NCBI GenBank assembly: GCA_030263615.1
Contig: SZPH01000003.1
Location: 5,155 to 69,154 of the forward strand
DNA: 64,000 nucleotides
Source of the DNA: Villigracilis sp900696595
GTDB taxonomy: Bacteria > Chloroflexota > Anaerolineae > Anaerolineales > Villigracilaceae
Reading direction: 5' to 3'
The notes below the pieces were generated by a model that searched no databases, had not been told where the DNA came from, and saw only the letters and a list, made by a program, of their open reading frames with translations. The position numbers were made by a program, and so were the translations under genes. Every line of letters begins with the position of its first letter. Positions within the stretch are counted from its first letter, which is position 1. Shown one piece after another: positions 25,033-33,787 of the stretch.

Positions 25033-25791
25033 ATGGCTGACTTCCATTCCTTCCGCGCATCTGCTGTCGTGCTTCGCCACTCGGAGTGGGGCGAGGCGGA
25101 TCGTCTGATCACGCTTTACACGCGGGAACACGGCATGAAGCGCGCGCTGGCGAAGGGGGCAAGGAAGGTCGCGTCGCGCAAAGCCGGGCATCTCGAGCCG
25201 TTCACCCACGTCACGCTCCAACTTGCAAAGGGGCGCGACGTGCTTATCGTTACGCAGGTCGAAACTGTGAACGCTTATCTCCCCTTGCGCGACGATCTGA
25301 TCAAAACCGCCCACGCCTCCTATGTCGTCGAATTGCTCCTGCGCTTTTCTTATGAAGACGAAGGGGCGAATCCTTCCATCTTCAGGCTATTGACCGAGAC
25401 CCTCGCGCGGCTCGAAAAAGAGGACGACGCCTGGCTCCCGGTTCGATATTATGAAATGCGCCTGCTCGACGCGGTGGGATTCCGCCCGCACCTCTTCGAG
25501 TGCGCGAACTGCGGGCGCGAAATTTTGCCCGAAGACCAGTTCTTCTCCTTTACAATCGGGGGTGTCGTCTGTCCGCGTTGCGGCGAGGGTCTGCCCAACC
25601 TTGCGGGGATTTCAGTGGAAACGCTCAAGTATTTGCGCCACTTCCAACGCTCCAGTTACAGGGAAGCCTCAAGAGCCAGACCCGGCCCCCAAGTTCGCAA
25701 AGAGGCGGAGGCGTTGATGCAAGGGTACTTTACCTATCTGCTCGAACGTCAATTGAACACCCCCGTTTTTTTGAAAAAAATCAAATCGTAA
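25033..25791 (+). CDS. recO: DNA repair protein RecO
   Basis: The 252-residue product has the RecO OB-fold N-terminus (ASAVVLRHSEWGEADRLITLYT) and the helical C-terminal domain with a four-Cys zinc site, CANC then CPRC. RecO loads RecA on gaps together with RecF and RecR, and works in the cytoplasm. The gene follows directly on a heptamer array, leaving little room for a separate promoter. It ends at a terminator shared with the convergent flavoprotein gene. Confidence 0.95.
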   Translation: MADFHSFRASAVVLRHSEWGEADRLITLYTREHGMKRALAKGARKVASRKAGHLEPFTHVTLQLAKGRDVLIVTQVETVNAYLPLRDDLIKTAHASYVVELLLRFSYEDEGANPSIFRLLTETLARLEKEDDAWLPVRYYEMRLLDAVGFRPHLFECANCGREILPEDQFFSFTIGGVVCPRCGEGLPNLAGISVETLKYLRHFQRSSYREASRARPGPQVRKEAEALMQGYFTYLLERQLNTPVFLKKIKS

Positions 25792-25816
25792 AACGCCCGC
25801 TCGCGCGGGGCGTTTT
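25790..25816. terminator. Bidirectional terminator between recO and the flavoprotein gene
   Basis: AAAACGCCC (25790-25798) pairs with GGGCGTTTT (25808-25816). The A and T tails allow function on both strands for these convergent genes. Confidence 0.85.
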
Positions 25817-25838
25817 CGGTCGAAGAGTCTCCTTCCGC

Positions 25839-27074
25839 TCAGCGCGAATTTGACGGAGGCGTAAAAAGCCATTTGCGTTCTTCTTCCGGCTCAATGCCCG
25901 GAGTTTTTTTGCTCCAATTCAACACAAGACTCCATGCGACAAGCAACACAACGGGTTTGAGAAACCGCCAGAGCAGAATTTGAAACCAGCCCCACTTGAG
26001 CGGATAGATGACCTGCGAGATGAACCAGCGCGCGAACAGGGCTTGCCCCAGCCCGCTTCTCCCCAGCCGACGCCTGTACCCGCGAAATGAAAATTCGTTA
26101 CGCTGACAGGATTCCGCGATCTCGCGCGCGGCGACGATGCCGTAACCCAACGCCATGCTGATCCCCTCGCCGAAGATCGCATCCGCCCCGACGGCGTCGC
26201 CGACCAGCAACACTCGCGGCACAGAGACTTTATTCCCCGGCGCGTACCAGCGGATGGGATATCCTTTGATCTCGCAGTCGTTCAAGTCGAATCCACGCCT
26301 CTGCATTTCTTCCGCAAGCGGTTCTTTCAACGCCGGGCGTTTTTGGTCTGCGAGCAGGTTCGTATCGTACACGCCCCAACACCGCATCGGCGTTCCTTTT
26401 ATCCGGGTGGGGAAGTCCCACACATAACCGGCGATGTTATTTGGGACGGGGAAGAAATCGAAGAAAGCGATTCCTTCCCGCCCGCTCTGTCCTTCGGGAG
26501 TCTCTTCCAGCGCCGTCGAATGTGGGGAAGGTCGGGAGGGGGTAAGAACCTCGATCACTCTTGCAGTGGATACCGGATCGTTCGGCAGGATGCATCGTCT
26601 TGTGATTCCATTCGACCCATCCGCGCCGACGACGACTGCGGCGGTGAATCTCCCCTTATCGGTTTCGACGGTTACGCTGTCCTCGCCCGGCAGGATTCTT
26701 TTAACTGTAACTCCCTCTCTAATCTCTATTCCTCTATTCCCTGCCTTTCCTGCCAGCCAGTGATCGAACTCGTCCCGGCGCACCACGCGCAGGGCGTGGC
26801 GTTTCGGCGCGCGCACGCGCAAGCCTTTCCCTCCAAAATCAAAACGGATTTCACCCGCAACGACGTTCGGGACTTCGTTCACATCCAACCCCAGCGCCTC
26901 GAGGATGCGTTCCGCGTCGAGCGTCAACCCGCCGGCGCAAAGCTTCGGGCGCGGATAACGCTCCTTTTCGAGGATCAGGATTCGGGGAGTCAGATGCGGG
27001 GCAAACTTTGCAAGGTGAAGCGCGGTCGAGAGTCCGCCCGGTCCGCCGCCGATGATGAGAATGTCCTTATCCAT
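25839..27074 (-). CDS. Geranylgeranyl-reductase-like FAD-dependent oxidoreductase
   Basis: The 411-residue flavoprotein opens with a Rossmann dinucleotide motif, GGGPGG (9-14), followed by CAGGLT, and has the second FAD motif VLLVGDAVGADAIFGEGI. This layout fits the GG-reductase family, which saturates isoprenoid chains of quinones or lipids. A hydrophobic C-terminal stretch suggests membrane association. ATG 27074 is preferred to the TTG at 27083. Residues around 185-207 (SRPSPHSTALEETPEG) are encoded by a 68-bp element with imperfect terminal inverted repeats and look like an in-frame insertion. Substrate is not predictable. Confidence 0.85.
   Translation of the reverse strand: MDKDILIIGGGPGGLSTALHLAKFAPHLTPRILILEKERYPRPKLCAGGLTLDAERILEALGLDVNEVPNVVAGEIRFDFGGKGLRVRAPKRHALRVVRRDEFDHWLAGKAGNRGIEIREGVTVKRILPGEDSVTVETDKGRFTAAVVVGADGSNGITRRCILPNDPVSTARVIEVLTPSRPSPHSTALEETPEGQSGREGIAFFDFFPVPNNIAGYVWDFPTRIKGTPMRCWGVYDTNLLADQKRPALKEPLAEEMQRRGFDLNDCEIKGYPIRWYAPGNKVSVPRVLLVGDAVGADAIFGEGISMALGYGIVAAREIAESCQRNEFSFRGYRRRLGRSGLGQALFARWFISQVIYPLKWGWFQILLWRFLKPVVLLVAWSLVLNWSKKTPGIEPEEERKWLFTPPSNSR
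26473..26540. repeat. Small palindromic element inserted in frame in the flavoprotein gene
   Basis: Ends CCTTCCCGCCC (26473-26483) and GGTCGGGAGGG (26530-26540) form 11-bp inverted repeats with two mismatches. The translated stretch is Pro/Ser/Glu-rich and interrupts the conserved region between strands of the flavoprotein. It is interpreted as a small mobile or repetitive element tolerated in frame. No second copy was found in the window. Confidence 0.5.
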
Positions 27075-27137
27075 AAGCCTCAATTGTGCCAGAAATTCGA
27101 GCGGGGCGCAAAGTCGGGAGATTTTGCGCCCCCGCTG

Positions 27138-28424
27138 TCAGTCTGCCGCGGCTTGGAGCGGGAGCGGTTCGATGGTTTTTCGCCAGAAGAAAGCCCAATA
27201 TAGGAAGACCGAGATTGTGTAAAGCGCGATTGTGCCGATGAAGGGGGGACCGAAACCGTACTGAACCTGAAGCCATCCGCTGACGGTGGGGCTGAACGCC
27301 CAGCCGAAATTCCACGCCATGCTGGTCAGGCTCGCCACCGTGGCGCGCCCCGAAGGTTCGACGCGTTCCATCACGAAGGCTTGATAGACGGGGCTGCTCA
27401 TGTTCATCAAAGCGAGGCGGATGTAAAAAGCGGCCGCGCCGATCCAAAAAATGGGCGAGAAGCCAAGCAGGATCAAAAACGGAACGGATAACGCCTGCGA
27501 GACAACGACCAGTTGAATCTTTCCCGTCCGTTCGGCGAGCGGCGGCGCAAGGAGCAAGCCGATGCCCATTGCCAGCGAACCCCAGGCGAATAACGCGCCG
27601 ATGACCGGGTCGGGCTGGTTATGCGCGACGCGGAAGAAGACGTTCATGAACGGCATGATCAGACCCGCGCCCAGCGATGTGAGCAGCATGGGCAGGATGA
27701 ATTTGACCAGCAAGCCGGGATGTTTCGACGCAAATTCGAAGGGGGCGAAAACGACGCGCTGTCCGCGCGAAATTTTTGGCGATTTGATCAGCGTCAGCGG
27801 AATCACTGCGGCCACGGCAAAGACACCTGCGACCAATATGGAATCTCCGTAGGCGTGACTGCTGGTGGCTGGGACGTTCTGCGCCTGACCCATCCAGGTC
27901 GGGAGGTAGCCGCCGATCCAGTTGCCGACGGACGCCATGGTCATGGTCAACCCCTGACCGAAACTGAAGAGATAGGTGCGTTCCTTCTCGTCGCTGTTTT
28001 CCATCAGGAAGGGAGACATGGTCACGCCCGCCAGGCTTTGCGCCAGACCCGAAACGATGTTCATCGCATAGAGCGAAGTCTCCGTCCGCCAGAGCGCCAT
28101 GGCGAGGATGGAAACCGCCAGCAACCCGCTCGATAGCACAAGCGAGCCTTTGCGCCCGATGCTGTCCGCCAGGTAGCCCATGGGCAGGGCGGCGATCAAT
28201 GCGACGAAACTGCTGGCGGTGATCAGATTGCCCAGCGTCGATTCGTTGAAGCCGAGGCTGAGGGCGTAGAAGTTGAAGATCAGGCGGAAGACGCCCATCA
28301 CCGCGCCGGTGACGACTACGTTGAGCAGATAAAGCCGCGCATTCGGTTTGAACGCGCGGACGTGGGAGAGATATTCTCCAAAGATGTGGAATGGATTGCG
28401 ATTACTGGCGGTCTGTGTCTTCAT
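27138..28424 (-). CDS. Major facilitator superfamily transporter
   Basis: The 428-residue protein has about 12 predicted transmembrane helices and an MFS loop 2-3 motif, GYLADSIGRKGSLVL, with a related LAPPLAERTGKIQL in the second half. A cytoplasmic central loop (KSPKISRGQRVVFAPFEF) separates the halves. The substrate is not evident; exporters of small molecules are often paired with ArsR-type regulators. Its start overlaps the stop of the upstream regulator gene by ATGA, so the pair is one transcription unit. Confidence 0.88.
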   Translation of the reverse strand: MKTQTASNRNPFHIFGEYLSHVRAFKPNARLYLLNVVVTGAVMGVFRLIFNFYALSLGFNESTLGNLITASSFVALIAALPMGYLADSIGRKGSLVLSSGLLAVSILAMALWRTETSLYAMNIVSGLAQSLAGVTMSPFLMENSDEKERTYLFSFGQGLTMTMASVGNWIGGYLPTWMGQAQNVPATSSHAYGDSILVAGVFAVAAVIPLTLIKSPKISRGQRVVFAPFEFASKHPGLLVKFILPMLLTSLGAGLIMPFMNVFFRVAHNQPDPVIGALFAWGSLAMGIGLLLAPPLAERTGKIQLVVVSQALSVPFLILLGFSPIFWIGAAAFYIRLALMNMSSPVYQAFVMERVEPSGRATVASLTSMAWNFGWAFSPTVSGWLQVQYGFGPPFIGTIALYTISVFLYWAFFWRKTIEPLPLQAAAD

Positions 28425-29530
28425 GTTATTTTTTTGACCGGCTCGCCTTCGAGAAAGGCGGTCAGGTTTTGATATACGGCTTCGAGCGCCTGTGTGCGGG
28501 CGGTGTAACGGTTCTCTTCGTGTAGCAGAGAGAGTTCCACCAGACCGGCGAGGCGCAATTCCCTGAGGTGATGGGTGACGGTGGGCGGGCGCAGTTGCAA
28601 TTTGCGCGCAATCTCCGATGGCGCCAGGTTTTCGCTGGTGAGATAACGCATGATCTTCAGGCGGGTCGGGTCGGCGAGCGCTTTGAGCGAACGGACGAGC
28701 GCGTCCGGCACAATCTCGCCGGGGATGACGGACATATCCGCCGGGCGCGCGCCGAATCCGAGCATCATAGTATCGTTTGGAAATTTTTCAAAGAAGACCA
28801 GCGGCGTGGTCCAAAAGATGGGGACGAGGATGAAGGTCGAGGCGTTGAATTCATCTCCGGGTTGCAGCCCCTGCGAGAGTTCGTTGAAGAGCTCTTCAAA
28901 ACTCAAAGAGGAGGATAAAGCCTGGGCGCGTTCCAACCCAGCCCTGAGCGCGGGTTCGATGCGCTTTTCCTCCTCCTCGAAGAACGCCTGGTAATAGGAC
29001 TGGATCGCGGCCAGATAGGCGTCACCCAGATCAGCCGGGCGGCTCCACCACTCCAGCGCGGATTCGACCGCTTCGCGCTTTATGTTCCCGTGTTTGTGGG
29101 TGAACAGTTTGTGGAAGAAATCCACATCGGCGGGAGTCCATTTTCCATCGGCGGCGATGCGCAGGAGAATTTCCCGGTAGGCTTTGTATTTCGCATCCTC
29201 TTCGGGGTCTCCCGATTTGTGAACGTCCCGGACGCTGTAGAGTTCGATCATGCGCTCGGCGGCGGGAATTTGTTTGAGCGCCCACAATGCGCTGATGGCG
29301 TCCTTTGGGGCGGGAAGATCGTGAATCCATTTGAGCGGGACGCCCAATAAAGGGTAAAACTCCTCCAAAAATTTTCGTTCCGCCGCCGGGATGCGCGCGC
29401 GGACGCTGGCGGCGTAGGATGGGCGGATGCCGTAGGAGTTCGGTTCGTTCAGGACGTGCAGGCTGATGAATAGTTCGTAGGCGGTTCCGAAATCCCAAAC
29501 GATGGCGGGGGAGGAGTTTGTCATGGGCAT
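28421..29530 (-). CDS. ArsR-type HTH regulator with long N-terminal domain
   Basis: Of 369 residues, about 280-369 form a winged helix: LKALADPTRLKIMRYL, then SEIARKLQLRPPTVTHHLRELRLAGLVEL. This is the ArsR/SmtB signature. The long N-terminal region (1-270), beginning IVWDFGTAYELFISLHVL, resembles effector regions seen in extended ArsR-like proteins and lacks an obvious metal site. It precedes and overlaps the MFS gene, so it probably controls that exporter. ATG 29530 is followed by another possible ATG two codons later. Confidence 0.85.
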   Translation of the reverse strand: MPMTNSSPAIVWDFGTAYELFISLHVLNEPNSYGIRPSYAASVRARIPAAERKFLEEFYPLLGVPLKWIHDLPAPKDAISALWALKQIPAAERMIELYSVRDVHKSGDPEEDAKYKAYREILLRIAADGKWTPADVDFFHKLFTHKHGNIKREAVESALEWWSRPADLGDAYLAAIQSYYQAFFEEEEKRIEPALRAGLERAQALSSSLSFEELFNELSQGLQPGDEFNASTFILVPIFWTTPLVFFEKFPNDTMMLGFGARPADMSVIPGEIVPDALVRSLKALADPTRLKIMRYLTSENLAPSEIARKLQLRPPTVTHHLRELRLAGLVELSLLHEENRYTARTQALEAVYQNLTAFLEGEPVKKIT

Positions 29531-29589
29531 GATCCGGATGTGAATTTCGGGCGACGGTCGTTATAGACTGTCGCCCGATCTTGGAGGAA

Positions 29590-29820
29590 TTATTTGCCTT
29601 TCAATTTTCTGCCGATGGTGATCAGGGTATCGCCGGTGCTTTTATCTATGGTCTCGTTAAAGGGCGGGATGTTCTTGAATAACACGCCAATCGCGATCAG
29701 CGCCTGCCCGGTCTGACGGGTGAAAATGCCCCGGGCTGTTGGCTCGACTTCGGCGCAATCGGTGGTTGTGGTTGTTTCAATACCTTCCATGGTCATATTT
29801 TCGTTTGTGATCGCTGACAT
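29590..29820 (-). CDS. Small protein of unknown function
   Basis: 76 residues, beginning MSAITNENMTMEGIETTTTTD, with a mildly hydrophobic centre (QALIAIGVLFKNIPPF) and a basic end (TIGRKLKGK). I do not recognise it. Support for a real gene: AGAGGA 6-7 nt before the ATG and a near-consensus promoter at 29886-29914 on the same strand. It is followed after 59 bp by the ArsR-type regulator and might be transcribed with it. Confidence 0.65.
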   Translation of the reverse strand: MSAITNENMTMEGIETTTTTDCAEVEPTARGIFTRQTGQALIAIGVLFKNIPPFNETIDKSTGDTLITIGRKLKGK

Positions 29821-29885
29821 GGTGTCCTCTCTTCCTCATAAGGGACGTTTAGCCTGTCGGCTATGTTAGTCAAATATATAATTAG

Positions 29886-29914
29886 ATGATAGTCTAAGTT
29901 AGATGGTTTGTCAA
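29886..29914 (-). promoter_or_regulatory. Promoter of the small-protein/ArsR/MFS unit
   Basis: On the minus strand, TTGACA (29914-29909) and TATCAT (29891-29886) are separated by 17 bp. The leader to the ATG at 29820 is about 58 nt. The surrounding AT-rich bases include near-repeats of TTAGAT that could be an operator, but no clear palindrome is seen. Confidence 0.75.
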
Positions 29915-29919
29915 GTTAA

Positions 29920-30102
29920 AAAATAGGAAAAAAACACCTAAAAAACGCCGTCCCCGGCTGGATAGACGACGCCTCTCTCTCCCTTTTGGCTTTTCTCGTC
30001 TGGTTTGCCTTTTCCCCGCTCGGGCTGATTCTGCATGGGCTGGCAATCTGGCGCGGCGGGAATCCGTTGGAGGTGTTGGCGGGAAAGAAACCTTCCCCGT
30101 AA
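29920..30102 (+). pseudogene. Remnant of a small membrane protein gene
   Basis: An open frame of 60 codons without ATG or GTG start encodes KNAVPGWIDDASLSLLAFLVW followed by a Leu/Phe-rich helix and RGGNPLEVLAGKK, ending at TAA 30100-30102. Its composition looks like a real membrane protein end rather than chance translation. The frame is closed upstream by TAA at 29917-29919. It may be a decayed gene fragment, or could use a non-standard start. Confidence 0.35.
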
Positions 30103-30130
30103 GAATCGACAATGTCGTCCACAACCCCGT

Positions 30131-30706
30131 CTACCGCGCTTCCTGGAATTCTTCGACCTGGTAGGTATAAACCTGTAATCTTGCATTGCGCCAAAGATTC
30201 CCGCGCTCGCCCATTTTGTAACAAAGTTGTTCGAGGAACTCGACCGGGTCGGGGATCTTCTCCCAAACCTGCGGCAGGAAGGTCGCTCTGCGCTGTCCGT
30301 GTTTGAGGATCACGCCATCTATATGCGGGCGCAGTTTGCGGAGGAGATCGTCGCTTGTGGAATATTCCAATTCTTTCGGCGCGGTCAGGCGCGAGATCTC
30401 AATGCGGATGTCGCTCAATTCCGATTCGCTCACGGGCGGAAAGCGCGGATCTTCCATCGCGGCGGAGACGGCGTGTTCGCGCACGTCCTCCGCCAGCGGC
30501 TGATAGGCCTCGAGCGCGCCGATGCACCCGCGCAGGCGGCCGTCAATCGTCAACGTCACAAAAGACGCGCCTTTTTCCAGCAAGACTGGCGTGAGGGAGG
30601 ATGGGTCGGACAACGGCGGTTTCCCTCCCCTTGCGGCATGTTCAATCGCCTCACGCGCGATCCGCAAAAGCGTTTGCTTTTCACCATCCGTCAACGTGGT
30701 GGACAT
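30131..30706 (-). CDS. amrA: AMMECR1-domain protein (AmmeMemoRadiSam system protein A)
   Basis: The 191-residue protein is a single AMMECR1 domain with the hallmark LRGCIG (58-63, Cys61), AMEDPRFPPV and the later GVILKHGQRRATFLPQVWEK segment. Its biochemical role is not established. It often occurs with a MEMO-like protein and a radical SAM enzyme, neither of which is in this window. The start at 30706 follows AGGGCGAT. The flavin reductase gene lies 21 bp upstream on the same strand. Confidence 0.9.
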   Translation of the reverse strand: MSTTLTDGEKQTLLRIAREAIEHAARGGKPPLSDPSSLTPVLLEKGASFVTLTIDGRLRGCIGALEAYQPLAEDVREHAVSAAMEDPRFPPVSESELSDIRIEISRLTAPKELEYSTSDDLLRKLRPHIDGVILKHGQRRATFLPQVWEKIPDPVEFLEQLCYKMGERGNLWRNARLQVYTYQVEEFQEAR

Positions 30707-30727
30707 ATCGCCCTGACCTCAAGCGTT

Positions 30728-31219
30728 TTATTCCAATCGAGACAACGCCCAATATTCCCGATTGTGATAGATCAACGGCTCGCCTTCGCCGGTTCCGCGC
30801 GCGGCGGCCACTTCGGCGATGAAGAGCGTATTCAGCCCCGCATCGTGCGTATGCACAACCCGGCAGTCCATCCACGAAAGCCCGCCGACGATGAGGGGCG
30901 AACCGGTCACGAGGGTTTCAATCTGCACATGCGAGAACCGATCCGCCGATTCGGGCAGGCGCCCCGCAAACAGGTCGGAGACGCGCTTTTGCGACGACGC
31001 AAGAATGGTCAGCCCAAACGCGCCGGATTTCAACGTCAATTCATGAGTGCGGGTGTCTTTTTTCATGGCAATTGTGATCCACGCCGGGTCGAGCGAAATG
31101 GACGTGAACGAATTGGCGGTCATGCCATGGCGGTCGTTTTCGTAGGCGGCCGCCACGACGGTCACGCCCGCCGACCAGGCGCGCATGGCGGAGCGCAGGG
31201 CTTCGGGGTCAAGGGTCAT
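30728..31219 (-). CDS. Flavin reductase-like FMN-binding protein
   Basis: About 163 residues with the flavin-reductase signature: WSAGVTVVAAAYENDRHGMTANSFTSISLDP, where GMTANSF contacts FMN, then PAWITIAMKK. Family members reduce free flavin with NAD(P)H for partner monooxygenases or act as FMN-dependent oxidoreductases. The start at 31219 is preferred because GGAG lies 11 nt upstream. ATG 31237 would add six residues without a ribosome site. It probably forms a unit with the AMMECR1 gene downstream. Confidence 0.88.
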   Translation of the reverse strand: MTLDPEALRSAMRAWSAGVTVVAAAYENDRHGMTANSFTSISLDPAWITIAMKKDTRTHELTLKSGAFGLTILASSQKRVSDLFAGRLPESADRFSHVQIETLVTGSPLIVGGLSWMDCRVVHTHDAGLNTLFIAEVAAARGTGEGEPLIYHNREYWALSRLE

Positions 31220-31385
31220 AACAGGGAAAATCTCCATTTGAATTCATGATAACGGGGCGGAGAGTCAGAGTCAAGCCGGAAAAACTTTTTTCCCCAGACC
31301 TGTCAGGTTTCTGAAAACCTGTCAAGTCTTTTACTTCCTTACCTTCATTAATCGCCTTTTATTCTCGCATGGTAAACTCACGCGC

Positions 31386-32618
31386 ATGTCTCCCAAAGTC
31401 AGAAAGATATTTATCGGGCTGGCGGGCTTGCTCATCGCGGCGGCGTTGATTTATCAGATCCCCGCCGTGAAAACGCGCCTCGAATGGCGGCTGGATGTTT
31501 TTCAAGTCTACGTCAAAAACGTGATTAACCCGGTCGGGCCCGTGCCCACGGCCTTGCCCGTCACCCCGCAGCCTGCGACCCCGACAATCGCAACTACAAA
31601 CACCGTTGCGGCCCAAGCATTGCCGACCGCCACGCCCGCATCAACCTTTCCGCCGCTTCCAGCGCAGGCGAAAATCAAATCGCCCCCGTATGAGAAACAA
31701 ACCGCCAACAATTGCGGTCCTGCCACGCTTTCGATGGCGTTGCATCTTTACGGATGGGAGGGCAGTCAAAGCGACATATCCGACCTGGTTAAACCCGTCA
31801 GCGGCGACCGCAACGTCAACCCCGAAGAACTGCGCTATTACATCCGCACGCAGGCGGGCTGGCTCAACCTTGAATATCGCGTCGGCGGAAACATCGAAAC
31901 GCTCAAACGCCTGCTTGCCGCAAACTACCCCGTCATCGTCGAGTCGGTCACAGCGCTCGACCCCGCCGACGCGCTCGGCCCCGCCGACGATCTGTGGGCG
32001 GCGCATTATCTTCTCGTCACAGCCTACGACGACTCGACGCAGGAATTCACCGTGCAGGATTCCTATCACGGACCCGACCTGAAAATTTCCTACGCCCAAC
32101 TCGAAGCCGATTGGAAGCCCTTCAATAACGTCTATCTTTTGATGTACTTCCCGCAATTCGAGGAGGAAGTGAAAACCCTGCTCGGCTCAGACTGGGACCC
32201 GGGGCTGAATCGGCAACGAGTCCTTTCCCACGCCGAAAGTTTGATCTCCGCCCCCTCCGCCGACGCCTTCGACTGGTTCAACTACGGCAGCAACCTGGTT
32301 TACTTTGAACGCTACGACGAAGCCGCGCGCGCCTACGACAAAGCCCGCGAACTGGGTTTGCCGTTGCGGATGTTCCGCTATCAATTCGGCCCCTTCCTCG
32401 CCTATTTTCACTCCGCCCGCAACGACGACCTGTTGACCCTTGCAAAATACGCGCTCGGCGTAACGGACAAATCGGAAGAAGCATGGCTGTGGTACGGCTT
32501 CGGACTCTATCGCAAAGGGGATTACGACGGCGCGCTCAAAGCCTGGCAAAAGGCGGATTCGATCAACCCGAACTTCTACGAAGACCAGGCGCGGAAGGCG
32601 ATGGAGTTGGTACAGTAG
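31386..32618 (+). CDS. C39-like cysteine peptidase with TPR-type C-terminus, membrane anchored
   Basis: Of 410 residues, 8-24 form a transmembrane anchor and 50-95 a Pro/Thr/Ala linker. A C39-type papain-fold domain follows with Cys110 in NNCGPATLS, His207 in WAAHYLLVT and Asp in VQDSYHG. Residues about 285-405 are TPR-like helices (ADAFDWFNYGSNLVYFERYDEAARAYDKA). It should work outside the membrane, on an unknown peptide substrate. A TAAACT box 7 nt before the ATG may indicate a leaderless transcript. A heptamer array begins one base after the stop codon. Confidence 0.85.
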   Translation: MSPKVRKIFIGLAGLLIAAALIYQIPAVKTRLEWRLDVFQVYVKNVINPVGPVPTALPVTPQPATPTIATTNTVAAQALPTATPASTFPPLPAQAKIKSPPYEKQTANNCGPATLSMALHLYGWEGSQSDISDLVKPVSGDRNVNPEELRYYIRTQAGWLNLEYRVGGNIETLKRLLAANYPVIVESVTALDPADALGPADDLWAAHYLLVTAYDDSTQEFTVQDSYHGPDLKISYAQLEADWKPFNNVYLLMYFPQFEEEVKTLLGSDWDPGLNRQRVLSHAESLISAPSADAFDWFNYGSNLVYFERYDEAARAYDKARELGLPLRMFRYQFGPFLAYFHSARNDDLLTLAKYALGVTDKSEEAWLWYGFGLYRKGDYDGALKAWQKADSINPNFYEDQARKAMELVQ

Positions 32619-32619
32619 G

Positions 32620-32647
32620 TTGGTAATTGGTAATTGGAGATTGGTGA
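32620..32647. repeat. Heptamer array after the C39-like gene
   Basis: Four consecutive 7-bp units of type TTGGTAA/TTGGAGA/TTGGTGA begin one base after the TAG stop at 32618. The unit is the reverse complement of the AATTACC type seen at 24995, 45974 and inside copA. Confidence 0.85.
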
Positions 32648-32660
32648 GTGATGATCCGCC

Positions 32661-32730
32661 ATTTGCAGGAATAACTCCGAAGGAGTGAGATGATTGTAGT
32701 TTTATCGCAAAGATATGCAAACCCCGAAGG
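32661..32730. repeat. Two short palindromes upstream of the FGE-like gene
   Basis: Two self-complementary cores, ACTCCGAAGGAGT and ACCCCGAAGGGGT, about 40 bp apart, share the form of a perfect inverted repeat around GAA. They precede the start at 32740 and may contribute to its leader structure, or belong to a dispersed palindrome family. Confidence 0.6.
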
Positions 32731-32739
32731 GGTGTCATA

Positions 32740-33702
32740 ATGATTCGACGACGAATTCTGGCTTTTGGAATTCTGCTCAACCTTTTTATTCCCTCCGCCT
32801 GCCAGCCTGCGGCGACGGCAACACCCGAAGTGATTGTTGTTTCCACATCCACGCCCGCGCAGGCGACGGAAACTGCGACTGAGATTCCATCGCCCACGGC
32901 GACATCCCAGCCGACGGTGACGGCGACGCCGGATACGATTCGAGTCTCGCCAAAAGACGGGATGACTCAGATCCAAATCCCTTCGGGGACGTTCTTCATG
33001 GGCGGCATGGACGTGTACCGCGAGAACGACGAACAGCCCGCGCATGAGGTCGTCATTGATTCGTTTTGGATGGATCAAGTGGAAGTGACAAACGGCATGT
33101 ATGAACTGTGCGTTCGCGCGGGCGCGTGCCGCCTTCCAAAGGAGGCCCGTTCGGACAACCGCGAGGAATATTTCAATGCCGCGCCCTTCCGCGATTACCC
33201 CGTCGTCCATGTGGCATGGTACGACGCGAACGCCTACTGTCAATGGGCGGGGCGCAGGCTTCCGACCGAAGCGGAATGGGAACGCGCCGCGCGCGGCGAC
33301 GACAAGCGCAACTATCCCTGGGGCGACGAAGCGCCAAACCAGTTCAACTCCAATTCGTTGAACATCGTTGGCGATACGACGCGCGTCGGTTCCTACCCCG
33401 AAGGCGCAAGTCCGTTTGGGGTTTTGGATATGGCGGGCAACGTCTGGGAGTGGGTGGCGGACTATTACAAGCCCAATTATTATGCAATCGCCCCGCTCGA
33501 GAATCCGCAAGGTCCCACAAGGGAGGAGGCGCGCAGCGATCTGCGCGTGATCCGCGGCGGCTCGTTTCAGGAGGACGGAATCTTTTTGCGATTGGCAAAC
33601 CGCAGTTTTCTCGACGGTCCCGACCCGAAAGCGGATCCGAAAGACGAGGCATATTACGGGAAGAGTTCAAACCGGGTGGGGTTTCGGTGCGTGGAAGAGT
33701 AG
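32740..33702 (+). CDS. Formylglycine-generating-enzyme-like (SUMF1 fold) lipoprotein
   Basis: The 320-residue product has a lipoprotein signal ending IPSAC (Cys21), a Thr/Pro-rich linker (22-70), then a SUMF1/FGE-sulfatase fold: GTFFMGG, VEVTNGMYELC, YPVVHVAWYDANAYCQWAGRRLPTEAEWE, GNVWEWVADYY, RVIRGGSF and RVGFRC. This fold includes formylglycine-generating enzymes and many non-catalytic or different enzymes, so catalysis cannot be assumed. It acts outside the cell membrane. No sulfatase is nearby. A heptamer array begins at the base after its stop codon. Confidence 0.85.
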   Translation: MIRRRILAFGILLNLFIPSACQPAATATPEVIVVSTSTPAQATETATEIPSPTATSQPTVTATPDTIRVSPKDGMTQIQIPSGTFFMGGMDVYRENDEQPAHEVVIDSFWMDQVEVTNGMYELCVRAGACRLPKEARSDNREEYFNAAPFRDYPVVHVAWYDANAYCQWAGRRLPTEAEWERAARGDDKRNYPWGDEAPNQFNSNSLNIVGDTTRVGSYPEGASPFGVLDMAGNVWEWVADYYKPNYYAIAPLENPQGPTREEARSDLRVIRGGSFQEDGIFLRLANRSFLDGPDPKADPKDEAYYGKSSNRVGFRCVEE

Positions 33703-33787
33703 TTGGAGATTGGTAATTGGTGATTGGGGATGGGTGAAGGGTGAAGGGTGAAGGATGAAGGGTGAAGGATGAAGGATGAAGGGTGAA
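33703..33787. repeat. Heptamer array of 12 units immediately after a stop codon
   Basis: Starting at the first base after TAG 33700-33702, four TTGGNNA units (33703-33730) are followed, after one extra base, by eight GGGTGAA/GGATGAA units (33732-33787). Two repeat types with the same 7-bp period are joined. Nothing coding is seen between here and the metK promoter at 33928. Confidence 0.95.
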
